A stretch of DNA of 56,317 bases from Pelosinus sp. (GCA_029239675.1 JARBUM010000013.1:1-56317), one strand, 5' to 3'. Positions 9,153 to 17,564 are shown, counted from the stretch's first letter. Numbers and translations are program-made. Notes: a model not told the origin generated them from the sequence alone.

Positions 9153-10244
9153 TTAACGAATTTCTTGCCAGCCCTGAATATCTGTAATACCTAGACCTGG
9201 TGCATCAGAAATAATAATTTGATTTCTATTAAAGCTAACTCCACCGATTACTGGATCTGTGGCTAATAATACGGCTGCATCCAAATCTGTTTTTGTAATG
9301 ATTTTCTTTCCGCCAGCGATGCTAGCAGCTGCCGTTATCCCCACTTTACTTTCCAGCATACAGCCCATCATGCATTGTACCCCCATGGTTTCTGCAAGAT
9401 TGGCAATCTTAATGGCATTATGCAATCCGCCCGCCTTCATCAATTTTATGTTGATAAGATCACAAGCCCGCATACTCAAAAGAGTAAATACTTCATAGGG
9501 GCCAAAAGAGGATTCGTCTGCCATAATATTTGTCTCAACATTATCTGTCACATATTTCAGTCCGGCAAAATCATGGGCTTTTACTGGTTGCTCAATAAGT
9601 TCAATATCGAGACCCATGTCCTCAAATTTCCGAATAATGCGCACAGCCTCTTTTGGTAACCACCCTTGATTGGCATCAAGGCGAATTTTAATTGTAGAAT
9701 CAACAGACTGGCGAATAGCCTTGACCCTTTTAATATCCATGTCCACGTCTGTTCCTACTTTGAGTTTCAATTCAGTATAACCTTCAGCTATGGCTTCCAA
9801 TGAATCCCGTACCATCTCCTCTGGTGCATTTACACTGATCGTCAGATCGGTGGTCAATGTATTACTATAACCGCCAAAAAATTTATAAAGAGGAATTCCA
9901 TATAACTTACCAAATAAATCATGTACGGCAATATCAAGAGCTGCCTTTGCCGAATGATTATTCCGCATAGCCCCCTCAATAGTTGTTAGGATTGTTTCAA
10001 GGTTATCAACTTCCATTCCAACAATCTTAGGACCAAGAGTATCTCGAATAGCTGCGATAACCGAGTCCTGGCTATCACCAGTTATCACTGCCGTCGGTGG
10101 TGCATTCCCATAACCAACTTCACCGGTATCCGCTATTACTTTAACAATAATGTCTTCTGCTGAATACACTTCACGTAATGCTGTCTTGAACGGTTTCTTT
10201 AATGGGATACTCACTTTACCAATCTTGATTTCTTTGATTTTCAT
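9153..10244 (-). CDS. L-Ala-D/L-Glu (dipeptide) epimerase, enolase superfamily
   Basis: A 363-residue cytoplasmic enolase-superfamily enzyme of the muconate lactonising subgroup. Catalytic KxK is K160/K162 in LKLKVG. Mg2+ ligands are D190 in RLDANQGW, E218 in ELIEQP and D243 in MADES. The second-face catalytic lysine is K267 in INIKLMKAGG. These residues match dipeptide epimerases that interconvert L-Ala-D-Glu and L-Ala-L-Glu during murein peptide recycling; other epimerised dipeptides are possible. AGAGGAG precedes ATG 10244. Monocistronic, with its own terminator; no peptidase is beside it. Confidence 0.85.
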   Translation of the reverse strand: MKIKEIKIGKVSIPLKKPFKTALREVYSAEDIIVKVIADTGEVGYGNAPPTAVITGDSQDSVIAAIRDTLGPKIVGMEVDNLETILTTIEGAMRNNHSAKAALDIAVHDLFGKLYGIPLYKFFGGYSNTLTTDLTISVNAPEEMVRDSLEAIAEGYTELKLKVGTDVDMDIKRVKAIRQSVDSTIKIRLDANQGWLPKEAVRIIRKFEDMGLDIELIEQPVKAHDFAGLKYVTDNVETNIMADESSFGPYEVFTLLSMRACDLINIKLMKAGGLHNAIKIANLAETMGVQCMMGCMLESKVGITAAASIAGGKKIITKTDLDAAVLLATDPVIGGVSFNRNQIIISDAPGLGITDIQGWQEIR

Positions 10245-10476
10245 ATGATTTCTCCTCTTTTTCAGTTGTTCTTATGACTCTCCCCGTAACTGGAATATAT
10301 TGATAAACAACTTATAGTGTAATATGGACACATTTTGACAAATATTATTCTAACTATATCTTTCTAGCATTTATATTGATTTTCCTTTAGAATAGGCAAG
10401 TTGTCAAGGCATGGAAATACAAACCACCTTGAATATTTCTTATAATTCAGATATTTATGTGGATACCCCATAGTAA

Positions 10477-10522
10477 ATAAATCCTAGACTTCACCCCCAT
10501 TTGAGTAAAATCTAGGATTTAT
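10477..10522 (-). terminator. Terminator retained after the chemoreceptor remnant
   Basis: Arms ATAAATCCTAGA (10477-10488) and TCTAGGATTTAT (10511-10522), then TTTAC on the minus strand. It lies 29 bases beyond the stop codon of the chemoreceptor fragment at 10551, so it is most simply the old terminator of that lost gene. The stretch 10245-10476 upstream of the epimerase holds only its presumed promoter. Confidence 0.7.
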
Positions 10523-10550
10523 TATTTTTATTCTTTTTTACAAAAAAATT

Positions 10551-10674
10551 CTATATTTTAACTATCCTGATAGTGCCTTGCAATTCTTCCGCCATTCGTG
10601 CTAATGCCTGACTAGATGATGCTATTTCTTCCATAGAGACTGATTGTTCTTCTGTGCTTATACTTTCTAGATTA
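10551..10674 (-). pseudogene. 3' remnant of a second methyl-accepting chemotaxis gene
   Basis: On the minus strand this stretch encodes about 33 residues, including [19 protein letters not shown] followed by QGTIRIVKI and a stop (TAG at 10551-10553). It is nearly identical to the last residues of the intact chemoreceptor gene at 11504-13219. At the DNA level it resembles 11504-11620 but carries many silent changes, so it is a diverged paralogue tail and not a recent copy. The reading frame dissolves upstream, at the terminator hairpin at 10680. Only the C-terminal tip of the signalling domain is left. Confidence 0.8.
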
Positions 10675-10679
10675 TTAAA

Positions 10680-10707
10680 GAAAAGTTGGCCGTAAGGCCA
10701 ACTTTTC
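10680..10707 (-). terminator. Terminator of the His/Asp-rich protein gene
   Basis: Perfect arms GAAAAGTTGGCC (10680-10691) and GGCCAACTTTTC (10696-10707) with loop GTAA. The stop codon of the next gene lies 5 bases away at 10713. Confidence 0.85.
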
Positions 10708-10712
10708 TCATC

Positions 10713-11348
10713 TTACTTTTTATTCCCGTGACCTTTGCTATTTTCATGCTTATCGTCACGTTTATCATCTTTCTTATTGCCTTTTCCATGGTCTTTCTTA
10801 TCATCCCGGTCGTTGTCCCGATCTCTATAATCATTATCATGGTGATTTTTATATCTATCATCATGATGATCATAATATCTGTTATCATCATCAATTTCGA
10901 CGTATATGACATCAACACCGCGTCCGTGGGCAGCATTAATCGTATCATAATTACCTTTTTTAAGATCCTTCACCTTAACTCCGTAAAACTTAGCTATCTC
11001 ACCCCATCCCATGTTCTTATGGCGAAGTTCACTGATTTCATCTACAGACCTACCAGAGTAAATGGCTGTAGCATAGATTAGTGAAATATCGCCAAGACCA
11101 AAATCAAAATCAGCTCGTAGCCGTATGATCTCCGATGCAGCAACTGGGCGATGATAGGTGGATGATAAGGCTTGTGCAAATCTGATGTTATCACCAGATA
11201 ATCTGGTGTTGGAAGATGAAATATCAACATCACCAACCGAAAGGTTAATCGTTGAGTTAGTTACTGAGGCAGCGTCAACGACTGCGGGGGTAATAAATGC
11301 TAGTGTCGTTGATAGGGCCACTGCAGCAGCATAGCGTCGTAATGTCAT
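10713..11348 (-). CDS. Secreted protein with His/Asp/Lys-rich low-complexity tail
   Basis: A 211-residue protein I do not recognise. An N-terminal signal peptide is clear: basic MTLRRY, a hydrophobic core and a likely cleavage after VVDA. Residues about 30-150 form a soluble domain (SEIIRLRADFDFGLGDISL, ISELRHKNMGWGEIAKFYGV, VKVKDLKKGNYD). The tail from about 155 is almost only D, H, R, K, N, Y and G, with repeated HHD and RDD-type units. The tail could bind divalent metal ions at the cell surface; that is inference from composition. AGGAGG precedes ATG 11348. It sits between an intact chemoreceptor gene and the remnant of another. Confidence 0.75.
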   Translation of the reverse strand: MTLRRYAAAVALSTTLAFITPAVVDAASVTNSTINLSVGDVDISSSNTRLSGDNIRFAQALSSTYHRPVAASEIIRLRADFDFGLGDISLIYATAIYSGRSVDEISELRHKNMGWGEIAKFYGVKVKDLKKGNYDTINAAHGRGVDVIYVEIDDDNRYYDHHDDRYKNHHDNDYRDRDNDRDDKKDHGKGNKKDDKRDDKHENSKGHGNKK

Positions 11349-11503
11349 ACAAATCCCTCCTAGGTTTAATTACCTTCATTCTATCATTAAGACTGACTGG
11401 TCAGCCAGTGTCGAAAGTCCTATCTTTTTCCAAAGGAAAAATGTAACACGGTCTTGAGAAAGTGCATCTATCAACTAACTATGATTTAGGTTAAGTTCAA
11501 TAC

Positions 11504-13219
11504 CTAGATCTTAAACAATCTGATAGCCCCTTGCAGCTCTTCTGCCATTCGCGCTAACGCCTGACTAGATGATGCTATTTCCTCCATGGAGGCTGATTGT
11601 TCCTCAGTAGCTGCCGAAACAGTCTGGGTTTGCCCTGCAGTGTCTTTGCTAACTCTGTCAATATCCTGTACCGACGACACAATTTGTTGGCTTCCAGCAA
11701 CCATTTCCTGGATTGCAGCCGTGATTTCCCTGATTTGAAATGAAACATCACCTATAAGAGTTACGATCTCTTTGAATGCTTGTCCAGCATTATTTACCAC
11801 TTCAGCCCCTACTTTGACCTCATGGGTACCACCATTCATTGCATCCACGGCCCGATCTGTCTCAGCCTGAATTTCACCTATAAGGTTCGCGATCTCTTTG
11901 GCAGCCTCTTGAGATTGTTCCGCCAGCTTGCGAACCTCTTCAGCGACTACTGCGAAACCTCTCCCCTGCTCGCCTGCCCGCGCAGCTTCAATAGCTGCAT
12001 TTAACGCTAACAAATTAGTTTGCCCGGCAATCCCCGATATAGTATCCACAATTTGCCCAATCTCTTTGGAGCGTTCACCTAGGTCCATCACTACCTGTGC
12101 CGAACTTGATACAGAAGTCTCGATACTTCCCATTTGTCTCATGGCAGCATCCACTGCTTTTTCACCTTGCTTTGCAGCACTGGCAGTCTTATCCGCCACA
12201 CTTGTTACTGCATTAGCGTTGGCTGCTACCTGCTGAATACTGACGGACATCTGTTGCACCACAGTTGTAGTCTCATTGGCCGTAGTCAAAGATACTTCGG
12301 CTCCCCTAGCCACATCGGTGATTGCTATCGCCACCTGATTGGCAGCCTGAGCTGACTGCTCAGCACTAGCTGTAAGTTCTTCACTAGAGGCCGCAACCTG
12401 CTCTGCAGATTCAGCGATCTTTTTCATAAGGGTATTCATACTACCTCGCACATTTTTCAGAGCATCAGATAATTGGCCAATTTCATCTGCCCTGGACAAC
12501 CGATGCTGTCCTTCTCTAAAATCTCCCGCAGCCAATTCTTTACATTCTTGTACCATTAACTGTAGAGGCTTTGTTATGGATCTGGTAATTTGCCACCCAC
12601 TCAATCCCAATACAAGAAATGCGCCTATAATACTTCCAATTGACATCTTCATAGCTCGCTCAAACATTGCATCATTTTCCAGATTCGCCTGTTCCGACAA
12701 CTTGTCAAAATAGTTAGCCAAATCCCGCAAATTGTTAGCAAATTCTTCTGCAACCGGTGCAACCTGGGAATCATACAAAGCGTAAGCTTCCGCATTTTTA
12801 TTTTGTGTTGCTAATTCAATAACTTGCCCCCTGACTTCGCGATACTTTTGCCTAGAAACATTCACTTTATCCAGTAATTCTTTAGCCTTAGCATCCAGGT
12901 TAAGCTTGCCGACTTCTGCAAGATTATCACCAACTGTTTTTGTCCGATCACTAACATATTTCTGTAACTCCTGATTCTTCTTAGCATCTGTCGTAAGCAT
13001 CAATTCCAGTACTGCACCATTCATTCCTCTGACATGAGATCGGTTTTCATTCAGCAGTTTCACTGGTATCAGTCTGTCATCATACAAAGTATCCATTGCT
13101 TTATTTGACTGCTGTAAATAATAATACCCTGTATACCCTATCCCACATAAAGCTACGAACGCAATTAGGATGAGTATACCTAATTTATAGACCATTCTAA
13201 TATTCATAAACCAATTCAT
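11504..13219 (-). CDS. Methyl-accepting chemotaxis protein with 4-helix-bundle sensor
   Basis: A 571-residue inner-membrane chemoreceptor. TM1 is at about 8-30, followed by an extracytoplasmic all-helical sensor (4HB_MCP type, about 35-185), TM2 near 190-210, HAMP, then a long cytoplasmic coiled coil with the kinase-controlling hairpin tip ([20 protein letters not shown], then [20 protein letters not shown]). It would feed CheW/CheA in the flagellar chemotaxis pathway; no che gene is nearby. I start at ATG 13219 (MNWFMNIRM), preceded by AAGGGG. The in-frame ATG at 13252 has no ribosome site. No terminator lies directly after its stop, unlike the remnant at 10551. Confidence 0.9.
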   Translation of the reverse strand: MNWFMNIRMVYKLGILILIAFVALCGIGYTGYYYLQQSNKAMDTLYDDRLIPVKLLNENRSHVRGMNGAVLELMLTTDAKKNQELQKYVSDRTKTVGDNLAEVGKLNLDAKAKELLDKVNVSRQKYREVRGQVIELATQNKNAEAYALYDSQVAPVAEEFANNLRDLANYFDKLSEQANLENDAMFERAMKMSIGSIIGAFLVLGLSGWQITRSITKPLQLMVQECKELAAGDFREGQHRLSRADEIGQLSDALKNVRGSMNTLMKKIAESAEQVAASSEELTASAEQSAQAANQVAIAITDVARGAEVSLTTANETTTVVQQMSVSIQQVAANANAVTSVADKTASAAKQGEKAVDAAMRQMGSIETSVSSSAQVVMDLGERSKEIGQIVDTISGIAGQTNLLALNAAIEAARAGEQGRGFAVVAEEVRKLAEQSQEAAKEIANLIGEIQAETDRAVDAMNGGTHEVKVGAEVVNNAGQAFKEIVTLIGDVSFQIREITAAIQEMVAGSQQIVSSVQDIDRVSKDTAGQTQTVSAATEEQSASMEEIASSSQALARMAEELQGAIRLFKI

Positions 13220-13444
13220 TGCATTTTTCCCCTTCTTCCATTTTTTAACCATTTAACAACATCCACGTCATGCCTGCTTACCAGACCAAAGTGCACTTAG
13301 TTGGTAACCACCATAAGCTTTCCTGCCATACTACTTATTTTTATCTTATTCTCCACTATCTACCATTTCCCTGCTTGTAATTGCAGTATTTTGTCGATTT
13401 TCGTCATTAATTGTTTTTTTGCAACAAAGTGTATATAACACAAA

Positions 13445-13481
13445 CACTCCTGCATTTTTTCTACAAAATTCTGCAGGAGTG
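13445..13481 (-). terminator. Terminator of the cation diffusion facilitator gene
   Basis: Perfect arms CACTCCTGCA (13445-13454) and TGCAGGAGTG (13472-13481), 23 bases beyond the stop at 13505. The stem core CTCCTGC/GCAGGAG recurs in several hairpins of this window. Confidence 0.75.
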
Positions 13482-13504
13482 CTTTAGGGTAGTTTTTTTG
13501 TTTT

Positions 13505-14383
13505 CTACTCAGCTGGCTTTTTATGGGGTTCCGTATGAATCATAACCTGAATATGGGGATTGATTGCAGCTTTTAGTTTTGCTTCAATTCCATGCACTAG
13601 CTTATGGGATTCTTCGAAGCTCATCTCAGAATCAATTACTATATGCATATCGATAAATAACTCGTTTTCGCTGCCTCTACTTCTAATTTCATGCACATCT
13701 ATCACTTGTGTAAAACCCATCGTAACACTTTTAATCAACTCAATGTCAACTGCTATCTTATCTACGAGTATCTCACTATTCGGCTTAATGATCTCTATCG
13801 CGGCATGAACAATAAATCCACAGACAACAATCGACATTATGGGATCAATGATTGGCGGTGCTCCCAATTTAATACCGATCAAGGTCAGCAATACTCCCAA
13901 CGAGACATAAATGTCACTTTTAGTATGCAATGAATCTGAAATTAAAATATAGCTATTCAACCGCTTTCCTTGCTTATTCTCATATACGCATATAACAATA
14001 TTAGTCACAAGGGTCGCGATCAGAACTGCTATTGTTTCTACGCCAAATTGCGGGGTGACAGGTTCGATGATTCGTTGTATGGCTTCCAGCCCAATCTGAA
14101 CTGCAATCACCAGTAGCATCCCCCCAATGAATAGCCCTGTCAGAAATTCATATTTTTTATGACCGTAGGGATGGTCTGAATCAACGGGCTTAGTGGCTAA
14201 ACCAATACCAATCAGCCCAACAACGTTCGATACCCCGTCACTTAGAGAATGAAAGCCGTCTGCTGCCACACTGGCGCTTTGGATAATGCTACCGATTATT
14301 ATTTTGGTTACTGCAACGAACAGATTAGCAAAAAGAATTTGCCAGAGGACTCGTTTTACTTGTTTCATGGAATCTTGAACCAT
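13505..14383 (-). CDS. Cation diffusion facilitator family metal exporter
   Basis: A 292-residue inner-membrane divalent-cation/H+ antiporter with six predicted helices and a C-terminal cytoplasmic ferredoxin-like domain (about 205-290). The transport site residues are H45 and D49 in ADGFHSLSD, and H153 and D157 in DSLHTKSD, at the positions equivalent to E. coli YiiP 45/49/153/157. The histidine at position 45 (aspartate in YiiP) is the HD-HD arrangement common in zinc-selective members, so Zn2+ is the best guess. GGGAG precedes ATG 14383. It has its own terminator; no metal regulator is adjacent. Confidence 0.9.
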   Translation of the reverse strand: MVQDSMKQVKRVLWQILFANLFVAVTKIIIGSIIQSASVAADGFHSLSDGVSNVVGLIGIGLATKPVDSDHPYGHKKYEFLTGLFIGGMLLVIAVQIGLEAIQRIIEPVTPQFGVETIAVLIATLVTNIVICVYENKQGKRLNSYILISDSLHTKSDIYVSLGVLLTLIGIKLGAPPIIDPIMSIVVCGFIVHAAIEIIKPNSEILVDKIAVDIELIKSVTMGFTQVIDVHEIRSRGSENELFIDMHIVIDSEMSFEESHKLVHGIEAKLKAAINPHIQVMIHTEPHKKPAE

Positions 14384-14554
14384 CTCGTTGATCTCCCTTC
14401 CTTGAATTCAAGTTTCAGCATCAGCAAGAGTACAAAAAAACACTGCTAAGCGATAAGACAAGGGACGGTGATTGTGTCTTACCTAATTGCTTCAATCTTT
14501 TATGGAATATCAATACACTTACTACCTTTTTATAATATTTACGATAAGAACACC

Positions 14555-14590
14555 AGACTCCTGCTAATTTCTCATAATTAACAGGAGTCT
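14555..14590 (+). repeat. Hairpin of the repeated micro-ORF unit, copy A
   Basis: Arms AGACTCCTG (14555-14563) and CAGGAGTCT (14582-14590). The sequence CTCCTGCTAATTT in the stem and TCTTCATT after it recur at 16067-16106, in front of the second micro-ORF. No plus-strand gene lies upstream that would need a terminator here. Confidence 0.6.
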
Positions 14591-14749
14591 CTTCATTATT
14601 AAAATGCAGATGTAGCCATGAAACCGGCCTCATTGCCCTATACTTTCATTTCCTTCGTAGCACGCGCTGTAATTACCTGCTAGATAGTAATTCTTTGCAA
14701 ACATATTCAAGGCTCACATCAAGAACAAGCACATTTCTTGAATAGTTTT

Positions 14750-14824
14750 ATACCAAACTCTCACCCTGCCTCAAAGCCACTTCCTAACACGGAAGCCAGC
14801 AAAGAATACGTGCAGGATACATGA
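14750..14824 (+). pseudogene. Micro-ORF copy A, start codon mutated to ATA
   Basis: Twenty-four codons ending in TGA at 14822-14824 and encoding a peptide with the core SKPLPNTEASKEY. It aligns over its full length with the 24-residue product at 16137-16211 (core TKPLPNKENAKEG), sharing P-N, P-A and KPLPN at the same positions. The codon at the place of ATG is ATA, and no ribosome site is visible, so I call it a dead copy. It is followed by a good hairpin. Function unknown. Confidence 0.5.
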
Positions 14825-14863
14825 CTTCTTTAGGCAAGTTGCCCTCATATCCATACAAAAGAA

Positions 14864-14897
14864 TCTAGGCTTCACCATTAGATGGGCGAAGCCTAGA
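14864..14897 (+). terminator. Terminator-like hairpin after micro-ORF copy A
   Basis: Perfect arms TCTAGGCTTC (14864-14873) and GAAGCCTAGA (14888-14897), followed on the plus strand by CCCTTTT. It lies 40 bases beyond the micro-ORF stop. It may also end the minus-strand membrane protein gene at 15003. Confidence 0.6.
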
Positions 14898-15002
14898 CCC
14901 TTTTACAGCATTTACACTTGTATAACGCTAGCTAACCATTTTTAGGTCTTCAATTTCCTTTTAGCCAAACGACTTGTCAACATCCGATAGGATTCTAAAT
15001 TC

Positions 15003-15386
15003 TTAACCTTTTCTTTTTACCATAAAGAACAATGGGCTTAATAACATTCTCACAACTTCGAGAAAGCTTACTGCTGCACCAAGTATTGCAAACAGCAAGT
15101 AATATACACCCCGCCCCATATCATATTTAAACCATTCTTTTACGCCTTCGATGATTAAATGGTCAATATTCACAAAAGTGAAAAGGTATGCAACAAGCAG
15201 ACCTGAAACAAAGCCGCCAATCATAGTTCGAGAAACTCCACCCACTACCCCGAACATAAGATAGTATCCGCTCTGACCAATATCAACCTTAATCATATCC
15301 CTTACTCCTGATATTATGGTTTTATCAATATTAAGAAATACAAAGAGATGAGCAACGATTATTCCAATAACAAATCCAAAAATCAT
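15003..15386 (-). CDS. Small membrane protein with internal duplication
   Basis: A 127-residue hydrophobic protein, not recognised. Residues about 4-52 and 58-106 are copies of one unit: GFVIGIIVAHLFVFLNID against GFVSGLLVAYLFTFVNID, then I-GV-, then GQSGYYLMFGVVGG against GRGVYYLLFAILGA. Each unit has two hydrophobic segments joined by an amphipathic NID...GV..W/M stretch, giving about four membrane segments, and a basic tail (MVKRKG) that would sit in the cytoplasm. ATG 15386 has AAAGGA about 7 bases upstream. Monocistronic; nothing nearby suggests a partner. Confidence 0.65.
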   Translation of the reverse strand: MIFGFVIGIIVAHLFVFLNIDKTIISGVRDMIKVDIGQSGYYLMFGVVGGVSRTMIGGFVSGLLVAYLFTFVNIDHLIIEGVKEWFKYDMGRGVYYLLFAILGAAVSFLEVVRMLLSPLFFMVKRKG

Positions 15387-15671
15387 GATAAATCAATCCT
15401 TTCTTATCAGATTCTTTTTTCCTTTAAGATATTTACCGTTCTGATGTAAGCTTCTATTCCACAAGACATCATAACTCACTACAGTCACAGTTATTTCTTC
15501 AGTATACATTGGAACACTTTTACTTTCAAGGTTAGTTCCCAATACTTATGGAACCAATGGGGAATATTTATATAGCTTTTGCAATGAAACACTGATACAC
15601 TATGGGTATAAAAATTACTTTAAGTCTGAAAAGATATTATAAATACTATTGCAGTGAGGGGAATGTTATAA

Positions 15672-15854
15672 ATGGGCCGATTATCACAACATCAAATCGA
15701 AGAAATTGATGCACTTTGTAGAAAAATTAATAGCCCAGACGTCTCAACTGTCGAAAAAGAAAAAGCTTATAGAAAATTGGAAGAAATTTATTCTCAATAT
15801 TTTGTCGAGTTACCAACTACGTCTAAAATACAAGGATCATCTTCTGTATCATAA
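15672..15854 (+). CDS. Small soluble protein, 60 residues, unknown
   Basis: A charged, helical protein of 60 residues beginning MGRLSQHQIEEID, with EKEKAYRKLEEIYSQYF near the middle and a Ser-rich end. I know no family for it. Support for it being real: GAGGGG lies 8-10 bases before ATG 15672, the composition is protein-like, and a second small gene follows 21 bases after its stop on the same strand. The 285 bases upstream (15387-15671) hold no other gene. Possibly a small regulator or spore-associated protein; that is a guess. Confidence 0.55.
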   Translation: MGRLSQHQIEEIDALCRKINSPDVSTVEKEKAYRKLEEIYSQYFVELPTTSKIQGSSSVS

Positions 15855-15875
15855 TTTCTGGAGTTGAGGATTAGC

Positions 15876-16043
15876 ATGGATGACTTTAAGAACACATTGC
15901 CCAACAGAATCGAAATGAATTACTATGATAAAATGGATCGACTCACAGAGCAAGAAAATGCCGTAAAAGTAGTGATAACCGAATATGATGAGAACAATCA
16001 AGTGATTCGTTCGTTTATGTCTGCATTATCTCACAAAGAATAG
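15876..16043 (+). CDS. Small acidic protein, 55 residues, unknown
   Basis: Fifty-five codons, ATG 15876 to TAG 16043, with GGAG and TTGAGG a short distance upstream (15860-15869). The product begins MDDFKNTLPNRIEMNYYDKM and continues with a beta-like stretch (AVKVVITEYDENNQVIRSFM). It appears to be cotranscribed with the 60-residue gene before it and is followed by a hairpin at 16067. No family recognised. The spacing, ribosome site and codon use support a real gene. Confidence 0.55.
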   Translation: MDDFKNTLPNRIEMNYYDKMDRLTEQENAVKVVITEYDENNQVIRSFMSALSHKE

Positions 16044-16066
16044 GCATCATGAAACATAGAAACATC

Positions 16067-16099
16067 AAACTCCTGCTAATTTTAGATTGGCAGGAGTTT
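16067..16099 (+). terminator. Hairpin of the repeated micro-ORF unit, copy B
   Basis: Arms AAACTCCTGC (16067-16076) and GCAGGAGTTT (16090-16099) followed by CTTCATT. It is 23 bases beyond the 55-residue gene, so it may simply terminate it. The same stem and flanks occur before micro-ORF copy A at 14555. Confidence 0.6.
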
Positions 16100-16136
16100 C
16101 TTCATTCCAAGACAAAGGAATTTTTCACAAAACTTT

Positions 16137-16211
16137 ATGCCAAATTATCAGCCTGCAACAAAACCACTGCCTAACAAGGAAAACGCCAAAGAGGGAGGAT
16201 CAGATAAATGA
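16137..16211 (+). CDS. Micro-ORF copy B, 24-residue peptide
   Basis: ATG 16137 to TGA 16211 encodes 24 residues: a proline/asparagine/glutamine-rich start, the core ATKPLPNKENAKE, and a hydrophilic glycine-rich end. It has no signal peptide or membrane segment. The only argument that it is translated is that its reading frame, and not just its DNA, resembles copy A at 14750-14824, with the differences compatible with a protein-coding frame. The ribosome site is poor (AAAGGA about 20 bases upstream). An 18-bp perfect hairpin follows at 16224. Function unknown. Confidence 0.4.
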   Translation: MPNYQPATKPLPNKENAKEGGSDK

Positions 16212-16223
16212 CTCACTCCAGTA

Positions 16224-16268
16224 AACACCAAACTCCTGCCAAATAAAATCTGGCAGGAGTTTGGTGTT
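16224..16268. terminator. Strong bidirectional hairpin
   Basis: Perfect 18-bp arms, AACACCAAACTCCTGCCA (16224-16241) and its complement (16251-16268), with a 9-base loop. It separates the plus-strand small genes from the convergent carrier gene ending at 16305. Confidence 0.8.
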
Positions 16269-16304
16269 ATGATACATAGTGACCTACATTGGGCCAAATA
16301 GCAA

Positions 16305-17564
16305 TTATTTGAATGAGAAAACAATCAAGACTGCCACAAGAGCAAGGAACATTCCTGGGGCAGTACGTTTAGCGATCTCCATCGGATTTACACCAGCTAT
16401 TGTTGCACAAACAATGGCACCACCCGCAACTGGAGACATTGTACGTCCGAGTCCACCAGATAGTGTAGCAAGGGAACCCATATCTGTAACTTTAAAACCG
16501 AATTGCGCAGCATGTGGAGTAACCGCACCATTGAAGGCGAGGGCAGCAGCATCACCTGAGCCACTCAAAACCGCAAGAAAAAACGGACCAACTGATGCGG
16601 CATATCTAGCTATATCCTGTGATTCTTTCATTTTTTCAATAAGTGCACCAGTGAGTCCAATGGTATCCATTCCTTGAGTGAAAACGGCTGCTGCAATAAT
16701 AATACCCATTATTTCGCCATAAGAGTCACCCATGCCTTTAAAAAAGCTTTTGGATATTTCTTGTGCCTTACCTAAGGTTACGATAAATCCTAGTACGACA
16801 CCGATAATCATAGCTTGAGGGACTGTAACGGCAGGAATCAGACCAACCATTTTACTACCTAACACTAATAGCACAAGAGGAATTATAGGAACTAGTGCTT
16901 TTATAAAGTTAACCTTAAATTTTTCCTCAGCACCGCCAATTTCAATCGAGCGCTCAGCACTAGCACCTTCTTTTCGTAAATAGGAAACAATTGTTAGCAT
17001 CGTTGCCGCAATGGCAAGTGAAATAAGTGCAGCCTTGGTATGACCAGCAATCACGGTCATCACATCAACGTTGGCTAATTTAGCGACAAATGGATTATGG
17101 GCAAGACCAGGGCTCATAACACTCCCAATGGTGCCAGACATGACACAAGCAGCAGCCATCGCAGGGTGTACACCGGATCCAATCAATGTAGGTATTAATA
17201 CAGCACCAACAGCAGCAGCGCATCCTGCCGTACTCGGCAAAGCAATATTAATCACCCATGTTATGATGACCGCTCCTGGTATCAAGACAAATTTGGCCTT
17301 TTTAAGCAAGCCAGTTAATAAATTTACTAGGTGACTATCGCAGCCAGTCAGTTTCATTACATAAGAAAAACCCATTACTGTACAAATCGTCGTTACAAGC
17401 CCTTCATTAACCATTGCTTTGGCAAAAGCATCTATGGCTACGAAAGGTTTACCAACGACTAAGGCCATTGCCACACCTGCTACAAATAGAACCAATCTAG
17501 TTTCATAACGTTTTATTATAGCGAGGAATGTTAAAACTACAATTAAAATACCAATCCAAATCAT
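16305..17564 (-). CDS. DcuC-family anion carrier (C4-dicarboxylate or lactate)
   Basis: A 419-residue inner-membrane carrier with about 12 hydrophobic segments. Small-residue loops are typical of the DcuC/ion-transporter superfamily: PSTAGCAAAVGAVLIP near 110 and the second-half GSGDAAALAFNGAVTPHAAQ near 330. It lies directly downstream of the glcD-glcF dehydrogenase genes on the same strand, 49 bases after glcF, so its likely substrate is the acid they oxidise (D-lactate or glycolate). A C4-dicarboxylate is the family default. AGGGAGG precedes ATG 17564. Confidence 0.72.
   Translation of the reverse strand: MIWIGILIVVLTFLAIIKRYETRLVLFVAGVAMALVVGKPFVAIDAFAKAMVNEGLVTTICTVMGFSYVMKLTGCDSHLVNLLTGLLKKAKFVLIPGAVIITWVINIALPSTAGCAAAVGAVLIPTLIGSGVHPAMAAACVMSGTIGSVMSPGLAHNPFVAKLANVDVMTVIAGHTKAALISLAIAATMLTIVSYLRKEGASAERSIEIGGAEEKFKVNFIKALVPIIPLVLLVLGSKMVGLIPAVTVPQAMIIGVVLGFIVTLGKAQEISKSFFKGMGDSYGEIMGIIIAAAVFTQGMDTIGLTGALIEKMKESQDIARYAASVGPFFLAVLSGSGDAAALAFNGAVTPHAAQFGFKVTDMGSLATLSGGLGRTMSPVAGGAIVCATIAGVNPMEIAKRTAPGMFLALVAVLIVFSFK

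Larger units (their letters stand above)
14384..15002. other. Non-coding stretch with a decayed small-gene unit
   Basis: This 619-base gap holds no convincing full-length gene. It contains a hairpin (14555-14590), a 24-codon frame without a start codon (14750-14824) related to the micro-gene at 16137, and a terminator-like hairpin (14864-14897). The stretch 14400-14548 contains nothing I can assign. Confidence 0.5.

Noticed and set aside
14421-14633. 70-codon minus-strand open frame
   Set aside because: Crosses the hairpin at 14555-14590, no ribosome site, no recognisable protein features.
13445-16268. Recurring CTCCTGC/GCAGGAG stems as a CRISPR or REP array
   Set aside because: The stems occur singly at gene ends with different loops and flanks; most behave as ordinary terminators. 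Only the 14.5 and 16.07 kb copies share more than the stem.
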